64,000 nt of DNA from Flavobacterium sp. LHD-85 (GCF_030929595.1 NZ_JAVFVR010000005.1:62001-126000), one strand, 5' to 3'; numbered from the stretch's first letter, positions 36,942 through 47,040 are shown. A program made the numbers and translations. Notes: generated by a model not told the origin, from the sequence alone.

Positions 36942-37325
36942 ATGGCTAAAGCAACTGCAAAAAAACGTAAAGTTATCGTTGAATCAACGGGTGAGGCTCA
37001 TATTTCTGCCACTTTTAATAACATTATTATTTCTTTGACTAATAAGAAAGGTGAAGTTATCTCTTGGTCTTCAGCTGGTAAAATGGGTTTCAGAGGTTCT
37101 AAAAAGAACACTCCTTATGCAGCTCAAATGGCAGCAGAAGATTGCGCTAAAGTAGCACTTGAGGCAGGACTTAAAAAAGTGAAAGTTTATGTAAAAGGAC
37201 CAGGTAACGGACGTGAGTCTGCTATCCGTTCTATTCATAACGGTGGAATTGAAGTTACTGAAATTATTGATGTTACTCCAATGCCACACAACGGATGTCG
37301 TCCTCCAAAAAGACGTAGAGTTTAA
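36942..37325 (+). CDS. rpsK: 30S ribosomal protein S11
   Basis: 127 residues (E. coli 129). Platform protein near the Shine-Dalgarno/anti-Shine-Dalgarno site. [25 protein letters not shown] and [17 protein letters not shown] are typical. Starts 8 bases after rpsM; a 92-base structured gap to rpsD follows. Confidence 0.98.
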   Translation: MAKATAKKRKVIVESTGEAHISATFNNIIISLTNKKGEVISWSSAGKMGFRGSKKNTPYAAQMAAEDCAKVALEAGLKKVKVYVKGPGNGRESAIRSIHNGGIEVTEIIDVTPMPHNGCRPPKRRRV

Positions 37326-37348
37326 TTTTTTATTTTTATAGTATAAAC

Positions 37349-37410
37349 AAGGTAGAACATAGATTATCGAAGGATTAGACCTGAATTCATAATTTCTACC
37401 TTAAAATTTT
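37349..37410 (+). promoter_or_regulatory. Candidate leader structure before rpsD
   Basis: AAGGTAGAA (37349-37357) pairs perfectly with TTCTACCTT (37394-37402). Between them a smaller AGG/CCT hairpin (37371-37373 with 37380-37382) can form. A T-run (37407-37413) follows, so the element could also act as an attenuator. It fills the only sizeable gap in the rpsM-rplQ part. S4 autoregulates this operon in other bacteria; the link here is inferred. Confidence 0.5.
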
Positions 37411-37417
37411 TTTTAAA

Positions 37418-38023
37418 ATGGCAAGATATACTGGTCCTAAAACCAAAATCGCTCGTAAATTTGGCGAGGCAATCTTCGGAGATGATAAATCTTTCGAAAA
37501 AAGAAATTACCCACCTGGACAACACGGGATGGCTAAAAAAAGAGGAAAAAAATCTGAGTACGCTGTTCAGTTAATGGAAAAGCAAAAAGCTAAATATTCT
37601 TACGGAATTTTAGAAAAACAATTCAGAAATTTATTCGAAAAAGCATCAGCGACTAAAGGAGTAACTGGTGAAGTTTTATTACAATTATGCGAAGCAAGAT
37701 TAGATAATGTTGTTTTTAGAATGGGAATTGCTCCATCTAGAAGAGGTGCGCGTCAAATCGTTTCTCACAGACACATTACTGTAAATGGAGAGGTTGTTAA
37801 TATTCCTTCTTACCACCTTAAGCCTGGTGATAAAGTTGCAGTTCGTGAAAAATCTAAATCTTTAGAAGCTATCGAACGTTCTTTATCAAATTCAAGTCAT
37901 GTTTATGAATGGATTACTTGGAATAATGATCTTAAAGAAGGAACTTTCGTTTCTGTACCTGCGAGACTTCAAATTCCAGAAAACATTAAAGAACAATTAA
38001 TCGTAGAGTTGTACAACAAATAA
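37418..38023 (+). CDS. rpsD: 30S ribosomal protein S4
   Basis: 201 residues (E. coli 206). 16S 5'-domain assembly initiator. The N-terminus has no Cys zinc motif. The S4 RNA-binding domain is intact ([31 protein letters not shown]). Length and KLRR-type core replaced by [11 protein letters not shown] are usual for Bacteroidota. It is preceded by a structured gap and followed by rpoA 21 bases later. Confidence 0.97.
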
Positions 38024-38044
38024 TAATTGACTTAGTCGAAATTT

Positions 38045-39037
38045 ATGGCAATATTTAATTTTCAAAAGCCCGATAAAGTTATCATGATCGATTCAACCGA
38101 TTTTGAAGGTAAATTTGAGTTTAGACCTTTAGAACCTGGTTACGGATTGACAGTTGGTAATGCACTTAGAAGAGTTTTGCTTTCAGCGTTAGAAGGTTAT
38201 GCAATTACATCTGTTCGTATCGAAGGTGTAGATCATGAGTTTTCTACTATTTCAGGTGTTGTTGAGGATGTTACCGAAATTATCCTTAATCTAAAACAAG
38301 TACGTTTCAAACGTCAGATTGAAGATATCGATAATGAATCAGTTACTATTTCTGTTTCTGGTAAAGATCAATTAACAGCAGGTGATTTTCAAAAATTTAT
38401 CTCAGGTTTTCAAGTTTTGAATCCAGACCTTGTTATCTGTAATTTAGATTCTAAAATCAAATTGAACTTCGATTTAACAATCGAGAAAGGTAGAGGATAC
38501 GTTCCTGCTGAAGAGAACAAAAAACAGAATGCTGCAATTGGAACAATTTTTACAGATTCTATTTTTACTCCGGTAAAAAATGTAAAATATGCAATCGAAA
38601 ATTTCCGTGTAGAGCAAAAAACAGATTACGAAAAATTAGTTTTTGAAATCAAAACTGATGGATCTATTAATCCAAAAGATGCTCTTACTGAAGCTGCTAA
38701 AGTTTTAATTCACCATTTCATGTTATTCTCTGACGAAAGAATTACACTTGAGGCTGACGAAATTGCACAAACAGAATCGTATGATGAAGAGTCATTGCAT
38801 ATGAGACAATTGCTTAAAACTAAGCTTGTTGATATGGATTTATCTGTGAGAGCATTAAATTGCTTGAAAGCGGCTGAAGTTGATACACTTGGTGATTTAG
38901 TATCGTTCAATAAAAATGACCTAATGAAATTCCGTAATTTTGGTAAAAAATCTTTAACTGAACTTGATGAACTTGTTGCAGTGAAGAATTTAACTTTCGG
39001 AATGGATTTAGCTAAATACAAATTAGATAAAGAATAA
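38045..39037 (+). CDS. rpoA: DNA-directed RNA polymerase alpha subunit
   Basis: 330 residues (E. coli 329). N-terminal assembly domain with the [22 protein letters not shown] signature. A linker leads to the C-terminal domain with helix-hairpin-helix DNA-binding residues ([34 protein letters not shown] landmarks). Position between rpsD and rplQ is universal. Start 21 bases after rpsD. Confidence 0.98.
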   Translation: MAIFNFQKPDKVIMIDSTDFEGKFEFRPLEPGYGLTVGNALRRVLLSALEGYAITSVRIEGVDHEFSTISGVVEDVTEIILNLKQVRFKRQIEDIDNESVTISVSGKDQLTAGDFQKFISGFQVLNPDLVICNLDSKIKLNFDLTIEKGRGYVPAEENKKQNAAIGTIFTDSIFTPVKNVKYAIENFRVEQKTDYEKLVFEIKTDGSINPKDALTEAAKVLIHHFMLFSDERITLEADEIAQTESYDEESLHMRQLLKTKLVDMDLSVRALNCLKAAEVDTLGDLVSFNKNDLMKFRNFGKKSLTELDELVAVKNLTFGMDLAKYKLDKE

Positions 39038-39099
39038 TTTACTTCATATTTTGCTCTCCATGGTGGATCGTAGCAAGATGAAGATAAAAAAAACACGTC

Positions 39100-39591
39100 A
39101 TGAGACACGGAAAAAAATTCAACCACTTAAGTAGACAGACTGGACATAGAAAAGCTATGTTGGCTAATATGGCTTGTTCTCTTATCGAGCACAAACGTAT
39201 TAACACTACTGTTGCTAAAGCTAAAGCGCTTAAACAATTTGTTGAGCCTTTAATCACAAAATCAAAAGAGGATACGACTCACAATCGTCGTATTGTTTTT
39301 GCTTACTTACGTAACAAATACGCTGTAACTGATTTGTTCAGAGATGTTGCTGCTAAAGTAGGTGACCGTCCAGGTGGATACACTCGTATCATTAAAGTTG
39401 GAAATCGTTTGGGAGATAACGCTGATATGGCGATGATCGAACTTGTTGACTTCAATGAACTTTACAACGGAGGTAAAAAAGAAGTTAAAAAAGCTAAAAG
39501 CCGTCGTGGTGGTAAAGCTAAAAAAGCTGAAACTGCTGCTCCAGAAGCTCCTGCTGCTGAAACAGAAACGACTACTGAAGCTTCTGAATAA
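39100..39591 (+). CDS. rplQ: 50S ribosomal protein L17 with extended acidic/alanine-rich tail
   Basis: 163 residues (E. coli 127). The core is normal ([41 protein letters not shown]). The extra 35 residues are a Lys-rich block ([18 protein letters not shown]) then an Ala/Glu/Thr/Pro-rich tail. Last gene of the operon, 62 bases after rpoA, followed by a terminator. The gap before it contains only a weak TCCA/TGGA hairpin. Confidence 0.96.
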   Translation: MRHGKKFNHLSRQTGHRKAMLANMACSLIEHKRINTTVAKAKALKQFVEPLITKSKEDTTHNRRIVFAYLRNKYAVTDLFRDVAAKVGDRPGGYTRIIKVGNRLGDNADMAMIELVDFNELYNGGKKEVKKAKSRRGGKAKKAETAAPEAPAAETETTTEASE

Positions 39592-39619
39592 TTATGAAAG
39601 TAATCATTCTATAAAAATC

Positions 39620-39655
39620 AAGGATAAACTAATTTTTAGTTTATCCTTTTTTTTT
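39620..39655 (+). terminator. Terminator of the ribosomal operon
   Basis: AAGGATAAACTAA (39620-39632) and TTAGTTTATCCTT (39636-39648) form a perfect 13-base stem with loop TTT, followed by a run of nine or more T. It sits 28 bases after rplQ. Confidence 0.92.
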
Positions 39656-39733
39656 GATTTTTTTGAAACGGCAGAAATGTAACTTATTTAAAATGATAGG
39701 TTTTATTTTTACGAATGAAAGTTTTAAAAAATC

Positions 39734-39764
39734 TTGGAAGGGCTATTTTAAAGAAGTAAATTTG
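39734..39764 (+). promoter_or_regulatory. Promoter of carA
   Basis: TTG (39734-39736), 20-base spacer and TAAATTTG (39757-39764) match the phylum consensus. The leader of about 67 bases holds an AAAACC/GGTTTT hairpin (39784-39789 with 39798-39803) that could affect expression. Confidence 0.65.
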
Positions 39765-39837
39765 CAAAATTCTAATTACATTTAAAACCGTTATTTTGGT
39801 TTTATAACTTGATTAAAAAAACAATACAAATTAAATA

Positions 39838-40947
39838 ATGAAATACACAACACGACAAAGCGCCATTTTATTACTTAGTGATGGAACAATCTTTCACGGA
39901 AAATCTATCGGAATCAGCGGTAAAACTTTCGGTGAAGTTTGTTTTAATACGGGAATGACTGGATATCAGGAAATTTTTACTGATCCTTCTTATTTCGGGC
40001 AAATTATGGTTGCTACAAATACACATATCGGAAACTATGGTGTTAATGATTCTGAAGTTGAATCTGATAGTATTAAAATTGCCGGTTTAGTTTGTAAAAA
40101 CTTTAGTTTTAATTATTCTAGAGAAAATGCTTCTGGAAGTTTAGAAGATTATTTCACTAAACAAAATTTGATCTGTATTTCTGATGTTGATACGCGTGCA
40201 CTTGTAAGCTATATCCGTGACAATGGCGCAATGAATGCTGTTATTTGTACAGATGGAACTTCAATCGAGGATTTAAAGAAGGAATTGGCTAATGTGCCAA
40301 ATATGGAAGGTTTAGAGTTAGCTTCTAAAGTTTCAACTAAAGAGCCATATTTCTTTGGGGATGAAAATGCTACCTACAAAATCTCGGCTTTAGATCTTGG
40401 AATTAAAAAGAATATTTTGAGAAATCTTGCTAAAAGAGATTGTTATATTAAAGTATATCCTTTCGACTCAACTTATAAAGATATGTCTGAGTTTAATCCG
40501 GATGGATATTTCTTGTCAAATGGACCTGGGGATCCAGATCCTTTATTCGGAGCAATTCAGGTTGCAAAAGAAATTTTGGCAGATAACAAACCTTTATTTG
40601 GAATCTGTTTAGGGCACCAAGTGATTGGTCTTGCAAATGGTATTGAAACTTATAAAATGTTTAATGGCCATCGAGGAATTAATCATCCAGTTAAAAACAT
40701 CATTACAGGCAAAGGTGAAATAACTTCTCAAAATCACGGGTTTGCTGTTAGAAAAGAACAATTAGAAAATCATCCAGAGTTAGAAATTACTCACTTGCAT
40801 TTAAATGATGGAACTGTTGCTGGAATGCGAATGAAAAATAAAAATTGTTTTTCAGTTCAATATCACCCAGAGGCTAGTCCAGGACCACACGATTCGTCAT
40901 ATTTGTTTGACCAATTTGTGGAGAATATTAAAAGTAGCAAAGTCTAA
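39838..40947 (+). CDS. carA: Carbamoyl-phosphate synthase small (glutaminase) subunit
   Basis: 369 residues. It hydrolyses glutamine and channels ammonia to CarB for arginine and pyrimidine synthesis in the cytosol. The N-terminal CPSase small-chain domain (FNTGMTGYQEIFTDPSY) precedes a class I glutamine amidotransferase with nucleophile Cys257 (FGICLGHQ), His343 and Glu345 (QYHPEA). No carB is next to it in this window, so the large subunit must be elsewhere. It stands as a single gene between a terminator and eno. Confidence 0.96.
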   Translation: MKYTTRQSAILLLSDGTIFHGKSIGISGKTFGEVCFNTGMTGYQEIFTDPSYFGQIMVATNTHIGNYGVNDSEVESDSIKIAGLVCKNFSFNYSRENASGSLEDYFTKQNLICISDVDTRALVSYIRDNGAMNAVICTDGTSIEDLKKELANVPNMEGLELASKVSTKEPYFFGDENATYKISALDLGIKKNILRNLAKRDCYIKVYPFDSTYKDMSEFNPDGYFLSNGPGDPDPLFGAIQVAKEILADNKPLFGICLGHQVIGLANGIETYKMFNGHRGINHPVKNIITGKGEITSQNHGFAVRKEQLENHPELEITHLHLNDGTVAGMRMKNKNCFSVQYHPEASPGPHDSSYLFDQFVENIKSSKV

Positions 40948-40964
40948 AACGATGTAGTTAATAA

Positions 40965-40996
40965 ATAAACGGGTTTAATGACTAAAGCTCGTTTAT
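40965..40996 (+). terminator. Possible weak terminator or attenuator after carA
   Basis: ATAAACGGGTTT (40965-40976) can pair along 12 bases with 40985-40996 with two G-U pairs, loop of 8. There is no immediate T-run; an AT-rich stretch with TTTTT comes about 12 bases later. Termination is therefore uncertain. Confidence 0.35.
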
Positions 40997-41046
40997 AGTA
41001 TTAAATATTTTTATAATTTCGAAAAAAAAATATAATTTATTAATAA

Positions 41047-42351
<1,305 letters not shown>

Positions 42352-42372
42352 TTGAACAAATTATATATTGGA

Positions 42373-42406
42373 AAAAACCATCCGCCGCCGCGGATGGTTT
42401 TTTTTT
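42373..42406 (+). terminator. Terminator of eno
   Basis: AAAACCATCCGC pairs with GCGGATGGTTTT around the tetraloop CGCC, followed by a T-run. GC-rich stem, very strong, 22 bases after the eno stop. Confidence 0.95.
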
Positions 42407-42460
42407 GGACTTTTAACAAATTCATAGCAGTATTCTTTTTTTAATTAGTCTTAAATTCAT

Positions 42461-42468
42461 TAGATTTG
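42461..42468 (+). promoter_or_regulatory. Candidate -7 promoter box of gltA
   Basis: TAGATTTG matches TAnnTTTG and lies 36 bases before the chosen ATG 42505. No clear -33 element. Confidence 0.4.
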
Positions 42469-42504
42469 ATAAATTATTATTTAAAGAATTATTTCCAGTA
42501 TATT

Positions 42505-43782
42505 ATGTCAAAAATAGCTACATTAGAAATAGATGGTAAGAAGGTTGAACTTCCAGTAATCACAGGGAGTGAAAACGAATCAGCTATCGATATCAACAAA
42601 TTACGTGATTTAACAGGTTATATTACTCTTGATCCAGGGTATAAAAATTCAGGATCTTGTACAAGTGAAATTACTTTCCTAGATGGAGAAGAAGGAATTT
42701 TGCGTTACAGAGGATATTCAATCGAAGATCTTGCTGAAAAAGCAAGTTTCTTAGAAGTTTCATATCTTTTGATTTTTGGTGAATTACCTACAGCTAAGCA
42801 ATTAGAAGATTTTGAAAATGGTATTAAAAAACATTCTTTGGTAAACGAAGAAATGAAAAATATCATTGACGGTTTCCCTAAAACAGCTCACCCAATGGGA
42901 GTGTTATCTGCTTTAACAAGCGCTTTAACAGCTTTTAATCCAAAAGCAGTTAATGTAGATAATGAAAAAGAAATGTACGAGGCTATTTGTAAAACAATGG
43001 CAAAATTTTTAGTGATTGCTACATGGACTTACAGAAAGTCTATGGGTTATCCTTTAAATTACTATGATAATACAAAAGGTTATGTAGAAAGCTTCATGCA
43101 ATTAATGTTTAAATTGCCTACAGGACCTTATGCTGCAAATCCAGTAATTGTAAATGCTTTAGATAAATTGTTTATTCTTCACGCTGATCATGAGCAAAAC
43201 TGTTCTACTTCTACGGTTAGAATGGTAGGTTCTTCTCATGCTGGTTTATTTGCTTCAGTTTCTGCAGGGGTTTCTGCACTTTGGGGACCACTTCACGGTG
43301 GAGCAAACCAAGCTGTGCTTGAAATGCTTGAAGAAATTAATAAAGACGGAGGAGATACTGATAAGTTTTTAGCGAAAGCGAAAGATAAAAATGACCCATT
43401 CCGTTTAATGGGATTCGGACACAGAGTTTACAAAAACTTCGATCCAAGAGCTAAAATCATTAAAAAAGCAGCAACAGAAGTATTAGAGACTCTAGGTGTT
43501 GAAGACCCGATTTTAGAGATCGCAAGAAAATTAGAAAAAGCAGCTCTTGAAGATGAGTATTTCAAATCAAGAAACTTATATCCAAACGTTGATTTCTACT
43601 CTGGAATTATCTACAGAGCTTTAGGAATTCCAACTGATATGTTTACTGTAATGTTTGCAATTGGAAGATTGCCAGGTTGGATCGCGCAATGGAAAGAAAT
43701 GCGTGAAAACAAAGAGCCAATTGGAAGACCAAGACAAATTTATACAGGACATCCTTTACGAGAGTTTAAGTCTAATAAATAA
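42505..43782 (+). CDS. gltA: Citrate synthase
   Basis: 425 residues from ATG 42505 (MSKIATLEIDGKK). The frame is open 13 codons upstream from a TTG, but the candidate promoter makes that start unlikely. It catalyses oxaloacetate + acetyl-CoA to citrate. Length and motifs are those of the hexameric, NADH-sensitive type of Gram-negatives. The active-site His region is HADHEQNCSTSTVRMVGSSHAG, with GPLHGGANQAV and MGFGHRVYKNFDPR. Single gene with terminator. Confidence 0.97.
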   Translation: MSKIATLEIDGKKVELPVITGSENESAIDINKLRDLTGYITLDPGYKNSGSCTSEITFLDGEEGILRYRGYSIEDLAEKASFLEVSYLLIFGELPTAKQLEDFENGIKKHSLVNEEMKNIIDGFPKTAHPMGVLSALTSALTAFNPKAVNVDNEKEMYEAICKTMAKFLVIATWTYRKSMGYPLNYYDNTKGYVESFMQLMFKLPTGPYAANPVIVNALDKLFILHADHEQNCSTSTVRMVGSSHAGLFASVSAGVSALWGPLHGGANQAVLEMLEEINKDGGDTDKFLAKAKDKNDPFRLMGFGHRVYKNFDPRAKIIKKAATEVLETLGVEDPILEIARKLEKAALEDEYFKSRNLYPNVDFYSGIIYRALGIPTDMFTVMFAIGRLPGWIAQWKEMRENKEPIGRPRQIYTGHPLREFKSNK

Positions 43783-43789
43783 AAAAACG

Positions 43790-43820
43790 AAAGCTTCACT
43801 TACATGTGAAGCTTTTTTTA
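43790..43820 (+). terminator. Terminator of gltA
   Basis: AAAGCTTCAC (43790-43799) pairs with GTGAAGCTTT (43806-43815), loop TTACAT, then T-run to 43819. It begins 8 bases after the gltA stop and runs directly into the next promoter box. Confidence 0.92.
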
Positions 43821-43826
43821 TCTTTG
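43819..43826 (+). promoter_or_regulatory. -7 promoter box of the arginine-deiminase-family gene
   Basis: TATCTTTG matches TAnnTTTG. Its first T is the last T of the gltA terminator tract, and the -33 region falls inside the terminator hairpin. Start codon is 19 bases downstream. Confidence 0.45.
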
Positions 43827-43845
43827 CTCAAAATATAATAAAGTT

Positions 43846-44760
43846 ATGTTGCAATTAAATGTAAAGAACGAAACGTCTCGGCTTCGTGCTGTAGTTCTGG
43901 GTTCTGCTGTTCATAATGGTCCAACTCCAACTATAGAAGAGGCTTATGACCCTAAATCATTGGAACATATTAAAGCAGGAACTTATCCTGTAGAAAAAGA
44001 TATGGTTGCTGAAATGGAAGCTTTTAATGCTGTTTTTCAGAAATATGATGTAACTGTTTATCGTCCAGAAATGATCGAAAATTATAATCAGATTTTTGCT
44101 CGTGATATTGGATTTGTAATTGATGATGTTTTTGTAAAATCTAATATTCTACCAGACAGAGAAAGAGAATTAGATGCTATTCAATATGTAATTGATCAGA
44201 TTGATCCATTAAAAGTTGTTCGCCCTCCAGAAGAAGTTCATATAGAAGGTGGAGATGTTATGCTTTGGAACGATCATATTTTTATAGGAACTTATAAAGG
44301 AAGCGATTATAAAGATTACATTACTGCGCGAACAAATATGCATGGTGTAAATTATATCAAATCTTTGTTTCCTAATAAGATTGTAAAAGAATTTGATTTA
44401 GTAAAATCTAAATTAGAGGCAAGGGATAATGCGTTGCATTTAGATTGTTGTTTTCAGCCGGTTGGGAAAAATAAAGGAATTATCTATAAAAGGGGCTTTC
44501 GCGAAGAAGCAGATTATCTTTATTTAGTGAAACTTTTTGGAAAAGAAAATCTATTTCATATCGAAAGAAACGAAATGTATAATATGTTTTCGAATGTGTT
44601 TTCAATTGATGAGAATGTGGTGGTGTCTGAGAAGAATTTTACAAGATTGAATAACTGGCTTCGTGAAAATGGCTTTATTGTTGAAGAAATTCCATATGCT
44701 GAAATTTCAAAACAAGAAGGTTTGTTGAGATGTTCAACTTTACCATTAATTAGAGACTAA
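43846..44760 (+). CDS. Arginine deiminase / dimethylargininase-family hydrolase (amidinotransferase fold)
   Basis: 304 residues of the guanidino-modifying-enzyme superfamily, a five-bladed alpha/beta propeller acting on arginine-like substrates. Likely catalytic residues visible are Asp87 (ARDIGF), the EGGD motif (134-137), His198 (ALHLDCC) and nucleophile Cys296 (LLRCSTLPL). Substrate could be arginine, methylarginine or another guanidine; I cannot decide from sequence alone. It precedes ctlX, which hydrolyses citrulline in the characterised family, so conversion of arginine through citrulline to ornithine is a reasonable inference. A perfect inverted repeat separates the two genes. Confidence 0.75.
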   Translation: MLQLNVKNETSRLRAVVLGSAVHNGPTPTIEEAYDPKSLEHIKAGTYPVEKDMVAEMEAFNAVFQKYDVTVYRPEMIENYNQIFARDIGFVIDDVFVKSNILPDRERELDAIQYVIDQIDPLKVVRPPEEVHIEGGDVMLWNDHIFIGTYKGSDYKDYITARTNMHGVNYIKSLFPNKIVKEFDLVKSKLEARDNALHLDCCFQPVGKNKGIIYKRGFREEADYLYLVKLFGKENLFHIERNEMYNMFSNVFSIDENVVVSEKNFTRLNNWLRENGFIVEEIPYAEISKQEGLLRCSTLPLIRD

Positions 44761-44777
44761 AAGAGTTTTTTTGTTTC

Positions 44778-44822
44778 AAGTTTCAGGTTTCAAATTTTTA
44801 TAAGACGTGAAACCTGAAACTT
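44778..44822. repeat. Perfect 15-base inverted repeat between the two guanidine-enzyme genes
   Basis: AAGTTTCAGGTTTCA (44778-44792) and TGAAACCTGAAACTT (44808-44822) with a 15-base loop. No T-run follows, so termination is unlikely. It looks like a dispersed intergenic repeat. GTTTC/GGTTTC-rich units suggest a repeat family, but I see only one copy in this window. Confidence 0.7.
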
Positions 44823-44879
44823 AAAGCTTGACTCGAGGCTTTAGCCGAATTGGCGAAGCAAACGAAAAAATAAAAAAAA

Positions 44880-45815
44880 ATGAAACAAACTACTAATGCT
44901 ATCGTGATGATTCGCCCAGTTGCATTCAGAATGAATGAACAAACGGCTGTCAATAATTATTATCAAAAAGTATTAGACGGACTTTTGCCAAGTACTGTCA
45001 ATGCTAAAGCACAACAGGAATTTGATGCTTTTGTAGAAAAACTTAGAGCAGTTGGTGTTGATGTAACTGTTGTTGATGACAATTTAGAGACTGATACTCC
45101 GGATAGTATTTTTCCAAACAATTGGGTTTCATTTCATGAAAATGGAGATGTGGCATTGTATCCAATGTTTGCTGAAAATCGTCGTCAAGAACGCCGCGAA
45201 GATATTTTAGATACTTTGGAAGAAAAAGGATTTGAAATTTCTAATATTATGGATTATACTTCTGCAGAAGAAGATGGTATTTTCTTAGAAGGAACAGGAA
45301 GTTTGCTTTTAGATAGAGCCAACGGAAAGGCATATTGTGCATTGTCTCCAAGAGCAGACGAAGAATTGTTTATAGAGTTCTGTGAAGATTTTGATTATGC
45401 TCCTGTAATTTTTGAAGCTTTTCAAACTGTTGATGGTGAGCGTAAATTAATTTATCACACTAATGTGATGATGTGTTTAGGTGAGACTTTTGCCGTTATC
45501 TGTGCAGATTCTATTGATGATAAGAAAGAACGTAAAATGGTTCTGGATAATCTTAAACAAGATCAGAAGGAAGTTATTTTAATTACAGAAGATCAAGTGA
45601 ATAATTTTGCTGGAAATATGCTGGAAGTTCGCGGTAAAGATGATAAGAGATATATTGTAATGAGTGCTTCTGCGCATCAAAGCTTAACTCCGAAACAAAT
45701 TGCCCAATTGGAAAACCATGCAGAAATTTTAAGTTCAAGTTTAGATACAATTGAAGCTTGCGGAGGAGGAAGTGCTAGATGTATGATGGCGGAAGTTTTC
45801 TTGCCAAGAAGCTAG
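44880..45815 (+). CDS. ctlX: Citrulline-utilisation hydrolase CtlX-like (amidinotransferase fold)
   Basis: 311 residues of the same fold as the preceding enzyme. Landmarks are MIRPVAFRMNEQTAVNNYYQ, DSIFPNNW (75-82), FLEGTGS (135-141), His193 (IYHTNVMMCLG) and the probable nucleophile Cys301 (GGGSARCMMAE). CtlX in Francisella converts citrulline to ornithine with release of ammonia and carbon dioxide; assignment here is by whole-length resemblance. It is 119 bases after the deiminase-like gene and ends at a strong terminator. Confidence 0.82.
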   Translation: MKQTTNAIVMIRPVAFRMNEQTAVNNYYQKVLDGLLPSTVNAKAQQEFDAFVEKLRAVGVDVTVVDDNLETDTPDSIFPNNWVSFHENGDVALYPMFAENRRQERREDILDTLEEKGFEISNIMDYTSAEEDGIFLEGTGSLLLDRANGKAYCALSPRADEELFIEFCEDFDYAPVIFEAFQTVDGERKLIYHTNVMMCLGETFAVICADSIDDKKERKMVLDNLKQDQKEVILITEDQVNNFAGNMLEVRGKDDKRYIVMSASAHQSLTPKQIAQLENHAEILSSSLDTIEACGGGSARCMMAEVFLPRS

Positions 45816-45830
45816 AAACAATATTTTAAA

Positions 45831-45878
45831 AAAGTGGGGATGAAATTTATTGAAAATTTCATCCCCACTTTTTTTTTG
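45831..45878. terminator. Bidirectional terminator between ctlX and the MarC gene
   Basis: An 18-base perfect stem (45831-45848 with 45854-45871, containing GTGGGGATGAAA) has loop ATTGA, with a T-run on the plus side. The A-run before it gives a U-tract on the minus strand. It serves two convergent genes. Confidence 0.92.
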
Positions 45879-45895
45879 GAAATTTTTTATTTTAA

Positions 45896-46522
45896 TTAAA
45901 AATTCCCTTTAATAATATTAACTATGGCACTTACAATATATTGAATGCCGATTGAAATAACAATAAAGCCGACAATTCTTGAAATAGCAACAATTCCGGA
46001 AGCGCCTAAAATTCTAGCTAAATAATGAGCGCTCTTTAAAATGGCAAAAATTGCTACCGCAATTGCTAAAATCGCTAAGGAAGATATTATGATTTCGTTT
46101 ATTTCGTGGTGTTCTTGATAAAAAGCAATTAAAAGCGACATTGATCCAGGGCCAGCAAGCATTGGTATTGCTAAGGGAGTTAGTGCAATGTCGTTTCTGT
46201 GCTGTGCTTCGTTTTCAATTTTTTTGTTGATTCCTCGTTTCTTGTTGAATTTACCTGAGAGTAAAGAAAAGCCAGAATTTACAATTACGATTCCGCCTGC
46301 AATTCTTAAAGCGTCTATGCTAATGCCGAAAAAAGTTAGAACATATTGACCAATGAAATAAGATACCAATAATATGATGAAAACATTAATAGCAGTCCAA
46401 AGAGAGATTCGGGATCTTTCTTTTTGAGAATCGTGTTGGGTTAATCCAACAAAAATTGGTACAGTCCCAATTGGGTTTAATACCGAGAATAAAGCAGCAA
46501 ATAAGTAAATAAATAATTCCAT
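45896..46522 (-). CDS. MarC-family integral membrane protein
   Basis: 208 residues with six predicted transmembrane segments. FAALFSVLNPIGTVPIFVGLT at the start and the second-half repeat ALTPLAIPMLAGPGSMSLLI are the MarC signatures; both carry the NPIG/PMLAGPG re-entrant-like motifs. Function is unsettled; the early link to multiple antibiotic resistance was not upheld. Monocistronic by context. Confidence 0.88.
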   Translation of the reverse strand: MELFIYLFAALFSVLNPIGTVPIFVGLTQHDSQKERSRISLWTAINVFIILLVSYFIGQYVLTFFGISIDALRIAGGIVIVNSGFSLLSGKFNKKRGINKKIENEAQHRNDIALTPLAIPMLAGPGSMSLLIAFYQEHHEINEIIISSLAILAIAVAIFAILKSAHYLARILGASGIVAISRIVGFIVISIGIQYIVSAIVNIIKGNF

Positions 46523-46649
46523 AAAGTATTGGTTAGTGAAGTAAATGTAGTTATTTTTTAATGCTTTTGTGTGAAATTATGTTATAATAATGTTTTTTAT
46601 TGTTGCTGATTCTGAATCAAAGATATAAAGTTAAATCGTTCTTTTTGAT

Positions 46650-46657
46650 TACTTTTG
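46650..46657 (+). promoter_or_regulatory. -7 promoter box of the CoA-binding protein gene
   Basis: TACTTTTG matches TAnnTTTG, 17 bases before the ATG at 46675. The predicted leader is only about 10 bases. Confidence 0.45.
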
Positions 46658-46674
46658 CAGTCTAAATAAGAACC

Positions 46675-47040
46675 ATGAAAAGTAAAAAAACATTAGTTAT
46701 AGGAGCATCAACAAATCCTGAACGTTATTCATATAGAGCTGTAAATATGTTAGTAGGAAAAGGGCATTCAGTGTTGGCAATCGGACAAAAAACAGGCGAA
46801 GTAGCTGGAGTGAAAATTCAGACTAAGGCAATGCCAGTTAAAAATATTGACACTATTACTTTGTATTTAAATCCTGTTCGTCAAAGAGATTATTATAATT
46901 ATATCGTCGAATCACACCCTAAACGAGTAGTTTTTAATCCAGGGACTGAAAATCCACAATTGTATCAATTGTTAGAGTCGAATGGTATTGAGGTAGAAGT
47001 AGCTTGTACATTGGTTTTGTTAGCTACAAATCAGTATTAA
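46675..47040 (+). CDS. CoA-binding domain protein, YccU type
   Basis: 121 residues, one Rossmann-like CoA-binding domain (VIGASTNPERYSYRAVNMLVGKGH) without the ligase parts of acetyl/succinyl-CoA synthetases. Cys in EVACTLVLL near the end is conserved in the family. Role unknown; may sense or store CoA thioesters. Single gene before recR. Confidence 0.82.
   Translation: MKSKKTLVIGASTNPERYSYRAVNMLVGKGHSVLAIGQKTGEVAGVKIQTKAMPVKNIDTITLYLNPVRQRDYYNYIVESHPKRVVFNPGTENPQLYQLLESNGIEVEVACTLVLLATNQY

Noticed and set aside
39053..39075. Small hairpin TCCA-TGG-TGGA between rpoA and rplQ as an L17 control element
   Set aside because: Four-base stem with a three-base loop; no further support.
39443..39682. 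Lys/Leu-rich frame overlapping the rplQ tail
   Set aside because: A +1 frame reading of the repetitive Ala/Glu/Lys tail of L17 that runs into the terminator.
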